A stretch of DNA of 5,115 bases from Cyanobium sp. NIES-981 (GTDB lineage: Bacteria > Cyanobacteriota > Cyanobacteriia > PCC-6307 > Cyanobiaceae), in the NCBI GenBank assembly GCA_945907085.1, contig CAMDSS010000154.1, positions 1 to 5,115 on the forward strand, given 5' to 3'. This document shows positions 1 through 4,608 of the stretch, in pieces. The notes beneath the pieces were generated by a model that was not told the origin of the DNA, ran no database searches, and worked only from the letters and a program-made list of their open reading frames with translations. Numbering within the stretch: position 1 is the first letter of the stretch; each line of letters opens with the position of its first letter. The position numbers were made by a program, and so were the translations under genes.

Positions 1-1442
1 GCCAAGCCATGGCCACCCAGCTGATGGTGCTTGAAACCGACCGACCGGTGACCCTCGGCGGCCAAGACCTGGTGGCCGGTCGGTCGGTGCAGCTCAGCCG
101 CGCCGAAGAGTTGGCCATCGGCCCAGGCGTTCGCCTGCGCATCAGCCCTGGAGGCGGCGACGCCACCGCCAATGCCGAACAACAAAGGGACCTCTGCCAC
201 CAGCAGTTGCAACAACTGCAAGGGCAACTCGGCGTCGCCAGTAGCGATGCCGCCGAACCCCTTGCCCAACGACGCCAGATCCTCGAAGCCGAGCTGAAGC
301 GCCTGCGCCAAGCCGCTTCAGCCATTCCCTGGGCCAAACTCGATACCCAACTGGCTGAATTGGAACCCAGGCGCCTGCGCTTTGAGCAAGCCCTGGGCCG
401 CCATGCAGAGCTGCAGGCCCAACTCCAAACCAGCCAAGACCTTCCCACCGGCCGCGATCAACTCGAAGCCTGGCTCGAGCAGCTGCGCGGGGCCAGCCAG
501 CAGCTGGGGCGCGATCAGCAGGGTCTCGAGCACAACGTGCACCAGGCCCAACACCAGCTTGAGCAGCGCCGGGCCAGCCAAAGGGCCCTGGAAACCAGCC
601 TGGAGCAATTGGCGGGTGGGCTCTCTGCCCTGGAAGAACGGCGCCTACTGCTCGAGCACAACCATGGCAAAGCCGAAGCCCTTGCCCACCAACTGCAAGA
701 ACTCCAAGAGCAACTGGCCCAGCACGATCAAGCCATCGAAGCCCTTGAAAACCAACGCCACCCAAACCCCCTCTCTGTCAGGGGCCCAGACGGGACAAAC
801 CTCGACCAACGCAGCCAGTTGCTGGATGCCGAAAAAGACAGCCTGCTCACCGCCAAGGGACACAACGAGCAGCTTTGTTTGAGCCTGAGCGCCATTGATC
901 CCCAAGCCGAAGTGGCGCAACGCCAGGCTGAACTCGAAGCGACAGAAGCCGACCTCGGGCGTATTCACCAACGGGCCGATGCCTGGGCGCTCCTGCAGAC
1001 GCTGTTGCATCAGGCCAGGCGGGAGATTGCCGAGCGCTACAGCGAACCTTTAGGCCAAGCCATTGGTCGCTATCTCACGGATTTAGGACCAACCCCCCAG
1101 CAGGTTTCCTTGGGCTTCGATCCCAAGGCTGGGTTTGGTGCACTGCAACTGCAGCAGGGCGAGCAGTGCTTTGAGTTTGAAGAACTCAGTGGTGGAATGC
1201 GGGAACAGTTAGCGGCGGCCCTACGGCTGGCCATGGCCGAAGTCCTGCAACCGGCCTACGACAACAGCTTGCCCCTGGTGTTTGATGACGCCTTCACCAA
1301 TAGCGATCCCAAGCGCCTCTCTGGGCTGGGCGCGATGTTACGGAAGGGCAGCGAAGCTGGGATTCAAATCGTGCTCCTCTCTTGTAACCCACGGGATTAC
1401 GCCCACCTGGCCGAGGAACTCGGGGACGTGGTGAGCCTCTAA
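1..1442 (+). CDS. SMC/Rad50-like coiled-coil ABC ATPase (YhaN/SbcC type), 5' partial
   Basis: This is the C-terminal part of a large P-loop ATPase of the SMC/Rad50/YhaN type, a class that binds or tethers DNA and often works with an SbcD-like nuclease in break repair. The frame is open to the left edge, so the ATG at 9 is probably internal and the N-terminal Walker A half lies outside the window. Numbering from that ATG, residues about 55-335 are a Q/E/L/A-rich coiled coil. The ATPase end follows: ABC signature LSGGMREQ at 393-400, Walker B LPLVFDDAF with Asp426/Asp427, and a D-loop NSD ending at Asp433. The usual switch (H-loop) position reads LLSCNPRDY and has no histidine. The segment LRISPGGG near residue 44 is, from memory, typical of YhaN-like ATPases just before the coil. 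A nuclease partner may lie upstream, but that cannot be seen. Class assignment is firm; the exact subfamily is less sure. Confidence 0.88.
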   Translation, partial: QAMATQLMVLETDRPVTLGGQDLVAGRSVQLSRAEELAIGPGVRLRISPGGGDATANAEQQRDLCHQQLQQLQGQLGVASSDAAEPLAQRRQILEAELKRLRQAASAIPWAKLDTQLAELEPRRLRFEQALGRHAELQAQLQTSQDLPTGRDQLEAWLEQLRGASQQLGRDQQGLEHNVHQAQHQLEQRRASQRALETSLEQLAGGLSALEERRLLLEHNHGKAEALAHQLQELQEQLAQHDQAIEALENQRHPNPLSVRGPDGTNLDQRSQLLDAEKDSLLTAKGHNEQLCLSLSAIDPQAEVAQRQAELEATEADLGRIHQRADAWALLQTLLHQARREIAERYSEPLGQAIGRYLTDLGPTPQQVSLGFDPKAGFGALQLQQGEQCFEFEELSGGMREQLAAALRLAMAEVLQPAYDNSLPLVFDDAFTNSDPKRLSGLGAMLRKGSEAGIQIVLLSCNPRDYAHLAEELGDVVSL

Positions 1443-1473
1443 GAGAGCCAAGCCATCACCTTCTGAAACCATG

Positions 1474-1498
1474 AAAAAAGCCCCGGCAATGCCGGGGC
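1474..1498 (-). terminator. Rho-independent terminator of the cyAbrB gene
   Basis: Read on the minus strand, a perfect 8-bp GC-rich stem (GCCCCGGC / GCCGGGGC) with a 3-base ATT loop is followed at once by TTTTTT. It begins 23 bp after the stop codon of the cyAbrB gene, where its terminator should be. The plus-strand side has no T-run after the hairpin, so it should act mainly for the minus-strand transcript, although the same stem could weakly affect the ATPase gene converging from the left. Confidence 0.9.
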
Positions 1499-1521
1499 CC
1501 CAAACGGCATCTAAGCCGAAA

Positions 1522-1887
1522 TCACTCTTCGTCTTCGTCGGGCGCGCCGGCGGGGATCAGACGAATCTGCTTGCGGCCGAGCTTGATTTCGAATTCATCG
1601 CCGGGCTTGAGATCGAGCATGGCGGTGTAGGCCTTGCCGATCAACAGGTTGCCATTGCCTTGAACGGTGGCCACGTAGCTGAGCTTGCGACCGCCTTTGC
1701 CAACCTTGCCAGAGCCACCCAGGTCGACGCCCTTGGCCTCGAGCAGGGCTTCATAGAAAGCGGTGAAATTGAGGCGCTCGCCTCCATCTTTCTTACCAGA
1801 CACATAGCCGCAGGTACGGACGATATCCGACTTACTGACGTCACCAAGCTCTTTGACCTTGGCCAGAAGTTCAGAACCAATAAGCAT
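1522..1887 (-). CDS. cyabrB: cyAbrB family transcriptional regulator
   Basis: This is a 121-aa AbrB-type DNA-binding regulator of the cyanobacterial kind, in which the AbrB fold is at the C-terminus (about residues 67-112) rather than the N-terminus. Key stretches are ERLNFTAFYEALLEAKGV (37-54), RKLSYVATVQGNGNLLIGKA (67-86) and LKPGDEFEIKLGRKQIRLIP (93-112). The protein ends in an acidic tail, DEDEE. Cyanobacterial homologues act as global regulators of carbon/nitrogen balance and other genes; clade A (cyAbrB1) is reported as essential in Synechocystis. The N-terminal half looks more like cyAbrB1 than cyAbrB2, from memory only. The start is the ATG at 1887, giving the usual family length; there is no clear Shine-Dalgarno sequence. 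The gene is monocistronic, with its own terminator downstream and a divergent GNAT gene upstream. Long plus-strand reading through this locus is a codon shadow. Confidence 0.93.
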   Translation of the reverse strand: MLIGSELLAKVKELGDVSKSDIVRTCGYVSGKKDGGERLNFTAFYEALLEAKGVDLGGSGKVGKGGRKLSYVATVQGNGNLLIGKAYTAMLDLKPGDEFEIKLGRKQIRLIPAGAPDEDEE

Positions 1888-2046
1888 TGCGTTTAGGGGT
1901 GGCCCCAGCGATTACATAGCGAAAGATACACCATCAGCTGTATTTGGGAAGTACTAACCAGCCGAATCCCCCGGAACGAATTCACCGTTCCCGGCATGCA
2001 CAACTCGGAGGGGTGATAGAACGCTTCGAGTGGCATCCCCCTCGCC
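1888..2046. promoter_or_regulatory. Divergent promoter region between cyAbrB and GNAT genes
   Basis: This 159-bp non-coding stretch separates two divergently transcribed genes and must carry both promoters. For the cyAbrB side, the minus strand shows TATGTAAT (plus 1911-1918) as a plausible -10 element, which would give a leader of only about 17 bases. No convincing -35 was found. For the GNAT side, TACTAA (1952-1957) is a weak -10 candidate. A purine-rich GGAGGGG lies at 2007-2013 but is more than 30 bases from the GNAT ATG, too far to act as its ribosome site. Promoter assignments are tentative; the function of the region follows from gene orientation. Confidence 0.45.
1971..1994. repeat. 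Imperfect inverted repeat (hairpin or operator candidate)
   Basis: CCGGAACG (1971-1978) pairs with CGTTCCCGG (1986-1994) around a 7-base loop, with one extra C in the right arm. It lies about 50 bp upstream of the GNAT start and has no following T-run on either strand, so it is not a typical terminator. It could be an RNA hairpin in the GNAT leader or a protein-binding dyad, possibly for a divergently encoded regulator. A chance occurrence in GC-rich DNA cannot be excluded. Confidence 0.3.
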
Positions 2047-2523
2047 ATGGATACGATCCGCCTGCTCCAATTCGGCGATCGCGATGCACTAGCCGAGGTG
2101 TATCACGATGCGGTCACCAGCCAGGCCGTTGGGTTGTATTCAAACGTCCAACTTCAAGCATGGGCAGACCATGGCTGGCAGAGCGACGCCATTGCCCAAG
2201 CCCTGGCCGATGGTTATGGCTTAGCCAGTTGCTCTAGCGCTGGTCAGGAGAGCATCGAAGCCTTCGGAATCCTCTGCCCCATCGATCGCCTGTCCTTGCT
2301 CTACTGCCGCGGCCGTTCCTGCCGCCAAGGTCGCAGTAGCGCCATCCTGGGAGCCCTCGAAGACCATGCCCGCGAAGCCGGATGCCGCCAATTACGCACC
2401 GAAGCCAGTCAGCTTTCTCGGCCCCTACTGACCAAGTTGGGCTGGCAGGTTGAAGCCCAGGAAGAGGTGCGATTTGCCAGGGTGTTCTTCATCCGCTGGC
2501 GCATGATCAAGCCCCTCCCCTAA
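2047..2523 (+). CDS. GNAT family N-acetyltransferase with a degenerate acetyl-CoA loop
   Basis: This 158-aa protein has the length and layout of a single GNAT domain. A beta-strand and helix segment (about 3-60) leads to the central strand LSLLYC (82-87), the acetyl-CoA-binding loop and following helix (about 88-110), then RTEASQLSRPLLTKLGWQV (117-135), the usual 'neighbouring-side-chain then GF/GW' block, and the closing strand ending in M-I-K-P-L. Such enzymes move the acetyl group of acetyl-CoA to an amine on a small molecule or protein; the substrate is unknown. The expected Q/R-x-x-G-x-G/A loop reads C92-R-Q-G95-R-S97, so its first and last signature positions are changed. The ATG at 2047 is the only start candidate after the in-frame stop at 2017. 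The Nif11-cupin gene begins 3 bp after its stop, so the two are probably co-transcribed and translationally coupled. Confidence 0.82.
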   Translation: MDTIRLLQFGDRDALAEVYHDAVTSQAVGLYSNVQLQAWADHGWQSDAIAQALADGYGLASCSSAGQESIEAFGILCPIDRLSLLYCRGRSCRQGRSSAILGALEDHAREAGCRQLRTEASQLSRPLLTKLGWQVEAQEEVRFARVFFIRWRMIKPLP

Positions 2524-2526
2524 GCC

Positions 2527-3087
2527 ATGGCCGAAGCCCAACTCCAGCAATTCCTTGAGAAGGTGCGGCAACTCAATGCCTTCGTGGCCCTCAGCGAAGC
2601 CAATCCGGAAGTGCGCCAGCAACTCCAAGGCTGCAGCCAGCACCACGAGGTGGTGGATCTAGCCCGAAGCCATGGCTTTGAGATTGGCAGGCGTTGGGGA
2701 GAAGCGGCGCCCCCAAACGCCACCAGGGGGACCTCGGGGGCTGAGCGCCATGGCGACAGCAATCTGCTCTCTGGCCCCTCGCCGATCGCGGGCCTAGAAA
2801 CCACCACGGTGTTACTCGAACAACCAGGCTTGCGCCTGGAGCGGATTCACTCCTGCCAATCGTCGAGCCCCCCGGACTTCTGGTACAACCAAAGCGAGCA
2901 TGAATGGGTTGTCGTGCTGCAGGGCAGCGCCGAGTTGCAGTTCGCTGATGAAGCGGTGCCCCGTCAGCTCAGCCAGGGCGACTGTCTCTTGATCAGCGCC
3001 GGTCGGCGCCATCGGGTGGTGTCAACGGATCCGGCTCCGGGCTGCGTTTGGCTGGCCCTGTTCTGGCCGCCGGCTGACGCATGTTGA
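2527..3087 (+). CDS. Nif11-domain / cupin-domain fusion protein
   Basis: This 186-aa protein has two modules in one uninterrupted frame. Residues 1-58 are a Nif11-type domain (MAEAQLQQFLEKVRQLNAF, then VVDLARSHGFEIG at 42-54), the helical unit also used as a leader in some cyanobacterial peptide natural products and as a stand-alone protein of unknown role. A Pro/Gly/Ser linker (59-77) joins it to a small cupin barrel (about 78-182), with EHEWVVVLQGSAELQF at 124-139 and GDCLLISAGRRHRVVSTDP at 151-169, ending WLALFW. The cupin lacks the HxH of motif 1 (it reads H125-E126-W127); His162 of motif 2 remains, so metal-dependent catalysis is doubtful. No GG-type leader cleavage site or core peptide is evident, so it is not an obvious RiPP precursor. 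It follows the GNAT gene by 3 bp, and its last 95 bp overlap the PsiE gene on the opposite strand. Fold assignment is good; function is unknown. Confidence 0.87.
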   Translation: MAEAQLQQFLEKVRQLNAFVALSEANPEVRQQLQGCSQHHEVVDLARSHGFEIGRRWGEAAPPNATRGTSGAERHGDSNLLSGPSPIAGLETTTVLLEQPGLRLERIHSCQSSSPPDFWYNQSEHEWVVVLQGSAELQFADEAVPRQLSQGDCLLISAGRRHRVVSTDPAPGCVWLALFWPPADAC

Positions 3088-3511
3088 CCGTGCGCACCAA
3101 CCAAAAGGCCCCACCCAAAGCGAGCACCGCCAATCCCAAGCCGGCCAATAATTCAGGTTGGTTGTTGCCATGGGGCAACACAATCACCTTCCGGGCAACC
3201 GCCGTCATGGCGGTGAGCAGCACCAACTCAATCTGCACCACATGGCGGCGCAGGTAGGAGGTGATGTTCTGGAGCACCTCCAGGGCAATCATCAGGGTGA
3301 GGAGATCACCCAAAACCTGGTTGAGCCGCGAGGACATCCAGGGGGTGGACGGTGAGGTGAGGGCCCAACCCACTTGCCAGATCAGCTGCAGGGTCGCAGC
3401 CACCATCACCACCAACAACACCAGGCTCAGCACCTTGGCGAGCTGCTGCTCACCACGATCCATGACTTCCAAGAACTGCACGTCATTCCAAACGCGACGC
3501 AGGCGCTTCAT
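2993..3511 (-). CDS. PsiE-family (phosphate-starvation-inducible type) membrane protein
   Basis: This 172-aa inner-membrane protein has four predicted hydrophobic helices, at about residues 25-50, 64-84, 90-112 and 120-140. The central block EVLQNITSYLRRHVVQIELV followed by TAMTAVARKVIVL (78-112) is characteristic of the PsiE family. The E. coli member is induced by phosphate starvation, but its molecular role is not established. The N-terminus is basic and cytosolic-looking (MKRLRRVW). The last 30 or so residues form a Pro/Arg/Asp-rich, non-membrane tail that is exactly the part overlapping the convergent Nif11-cupin gene. The ATG at 3511 is the first start after an in-frame stop; no Shine-Dalgarno is seen. 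It lies 33 bp after the small secreted-protein gene and is the last gene of the minus-strand cluster. No terminator follows within the overlap. Confidence 0.88.
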   Translation of the reverse strand: MKRLRRVWNDVQFLEVMDRGEQQLAKVLSLVLLVVMVAATLQLIWQVGWALTSPSTPWMSSRLNQVLGDLLTLMIALEVLQNITSYLRRHVVQIELVLLTAMTAVARKVIVLPHGNNQPELLAGLGLAVLALGGAFWLVRTVNMRQPAARTGPAKRSPEPDPLTPPDGADRR

Positions 3512-3544
3512 CGGATCAGCTGGCGAGAATCAAGGTGATCGCAA

Positions 3545-3784
3545 TCAGTTGGGGAAGACATCGAGCTGGGCCTTGGCCTTGGTGTCGCCAGGCGGATTCA
3601 CCAGGCGGGTGTTGCAGGTAATCGAACCATCTGCACCCATCACGCAATTGGTGGGCTCGACTTTGGTTTCAGGTCCAACGGATGGGCCCGGGCTCCAGAG
3701 AAACCGTTGGGCCTGGGCCCGCACAGGCTGGGGCCCAACGGCAGCCAGAAGGGCAGTTGCCATCAGCAAGGCACGCAAACGCAT
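3545..3784 (-). CDS. Small secreted protein with a C-x9-C motif
   Basis: A 79-aa protein begins with a clear signal peptide: basic residues R2 and R4, a hydrophobic core ALLMATALLAAVG (5-17) and an AQA cleavage site (23-25). The mature part is only about 54 residues and carries TNCVMGADGSITCNTRLVN, in which two cysteines nine residues apart could form a disulfide in the periplasm or thylakoid lumen. It ends NPPGDTKAKAQLDVFPN. I recall similar short exported proteins with a 'DGSITC..' motif in picocyanobacteria, but no function is known to me. The frame stays open upstream to an ATG at 4000, but that extension would run deep into the neighbouring gene and would bury the signal peptide, so the ATG at 3784 is preferred. 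The gaps to its neighbours (43 bp before, 33 bp after) fit an operon. Confidence 0.75.
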   Translation of the reverse strand: MRLRALLMATALLAAVGPQPVRAQAQRFLWSPGPSVGPETKVEPTNCVMGADGSITCNTRLVNPPGDTKAKAQLDVFPN

Positions 3785-3827
3785 GGAGGGAATGGGTCGT
3801 TGGCCCCACTTTGCCTGGGTCTGGGAA

Positions 3828-4187
3828 TTAGGAGGCCTGATCCAAGCGAATTTCCTCCAGAAGCAAATCCAATTGCCCCAGGGAATCATCAAGGCTGATG
3901 CGCCCAGGGGCCGCTGAGGCTTCACCAACCGTTCCGGCTGGCCAGCCGTCTTCGTGCTGCCAAAGCTCTTCGATGCCACAAAGCTGCTGGGCCAATCCAT
4001 CCAAGCCGCTGCGGCTGTAGGTGCGGTTGAGCTCCTCGAGCAGCACGGGCATGCGAATCGAACTCGCCTGCAGGGCCCGCCGCAAATCGGCCTGGGTACG
4101 ACCGGTGTGGCGCAACCAATCCTTCAAGAAGGATTGGAGGTCATCCAGCTGGTCGCTGGTGAGGCTGGATCGACTGGACGTCAACAT
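3828..4187 (-). CDS. Hypothetical helical protein, possible helix-turn-helix
   Basis: I do not recognise this 119-aa soluble protein as a named family. It is predicted to be mostly helical. Residues 13-54 (DQLDDLQSFLKDWLRHTGRT, then QADLRRALQASSIRMPVLLE) have a pattern like the first helices of an XRE-type helix-turn-helix: TQADLRRAL matches the common TQxELA helix, followed by a turn and a second helix. A short acidic, leucine-rich helix closes the protein (SLDDSLGQLDLLLEEIRLDQ, 98-117). It has no membrane segment or signal peptide. The ATG at 4187 is chosen over an in-frame TTG three codons upstream. It lies 21 bp after the YkvA-type gene and 43 bp before the secreted-protein gene, in the same orientation, so it is probably co-expressed with the sigma factor. 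A regulatory role is only a guess. Confidence 0.75.
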   Translation of the reverse strand: MLTSSRSSLTSDQLDDLQSFLKDWLRHTGRTQADLRRALQASSIRMPVLLEELNRTYSRSGLDGLAQQLCGIEELWQHEDGWPAGTVGEASAAPGRISLDDSLGQLDLLLEEIRLDQAS

Positions 4188-4208
4188 CAGGATCAAAAAC
4201 CAAGCAAA

Positions 4209-4574
4209 TCAGCGGCCAAGGGGAAACCACCGATCCAGTTTGCGTTGGGCACGAAGACGAATCTCCGGGGTGCGATGCCGGGCACAAAGACCCAACAACG
4301 TTGTTAGAGCCACCAGATCATCGCTGAAGCCCGCCGCCGGGATGAAATCAGGGATCAAATCCAGGGGCACCATCAGGTACAGCAACGCTGCAAGCACGGT
4401 GGCTTTGATCGGATAGGGGGTCTGGGGATCCAAGACCAATTCAAGGCATTCCAAGGCCGGCCGGGCCACCAGGCGACCGGCCCGGCGCAGCAAACGCAGC
4501 AACAGGGCCTCGTCGACCACGGTGCTTTCCAGCACTTCGGCTTGAAGGGGCTCAGCCTGACCAGGGGACGTCAC
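4209..4574 (-). CDS. YkvA/DUF1232 family protein
   Basis: This 121-aa protein contains the DUF1232 (YkvA) hallmark: a hydrophobic helix ATVLAALLYLMVP (58-70) running into LDLIPDFIPAAGFSDDLVAL (71-90), with the conserved DLIPD and DDL motifs. The family is widespread and probably membrane-associated; its function is not established. The N-terminal 50 residues are helical and Leu/Arg-rich, and the C-terminus is basic. The start is taken as the GTG at 4574, because no ATG occurs in frame before the core and upstream codons to the stop at 4625 offer no ATG, GTG or TTG. A good GGAGGT lies at 4593-4598, 18 bp before this GTG, which is long spacing, so the true start could be a non-standard codon such as the ATC at 4592. 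It lies 34 bp after the sigma-factor gene. Confidence 0.86.
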   Translation of the reverse strand: MTSPGQAEPLQAEVLESTVVDEALLLRLLRRAGRLVARPALECLELVLDPQTPYPIKATVLAALLYLMVPLDLIPDFIPAAGFSDDLVALTTLLGLCARHRTPEIRLRAQRKLDRWFPLGR

Positions 4575-4608
4575 AGGGGCAAGACCACGGATACCTCCAG
4601 CCTGACGC

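Noticed and set aside
142..765. Long minus-strand open frame (207 codons) opposite the ATPase coiled coil
   Set aside because: Low-complexity Gly/Arg/Ala translation with no domain; it mirrors the Q/L-rich coiled-coil codons of the real gene, a common artefact in GC-rich DNA.
1471..1896. Plus-strand open frame of 141 codons across the cyAbrB gene
   Set aside because: It begins in the terminator hairpin and is the reverse of a clearly recognised cyAbrB protein; no independent support.
1940..1954. GTA...TAC dyad resembling an NtcA site
   Set aside because: The spacing is 9 bases instead of the required 8, and no matching -10 lies about 22 bases downstream.
1944..2237. Plus-strand frame overlapping the start of the GNAT gene
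   Set aside because: It begins with TTG, has an Arg/Pro/His-rich translation without a domain and is out of frame with the recognised GNAT protein.
3158..3917. Plus-strand frames opposite PsiE and the secreted-protein gene
   Set aside because: They are shadows of minus-strand genes that have membrane helices, family motifs and a signal peptide.
3545..4000. 151-codon version of the secreted protein starting at 4000
   Set aside because: The extra N-terminus overlaps the adjacent gene (3828-4187) by 173 bp, has no recognisable content and would hide an otherwise clear signal peptide that begins at 3784.
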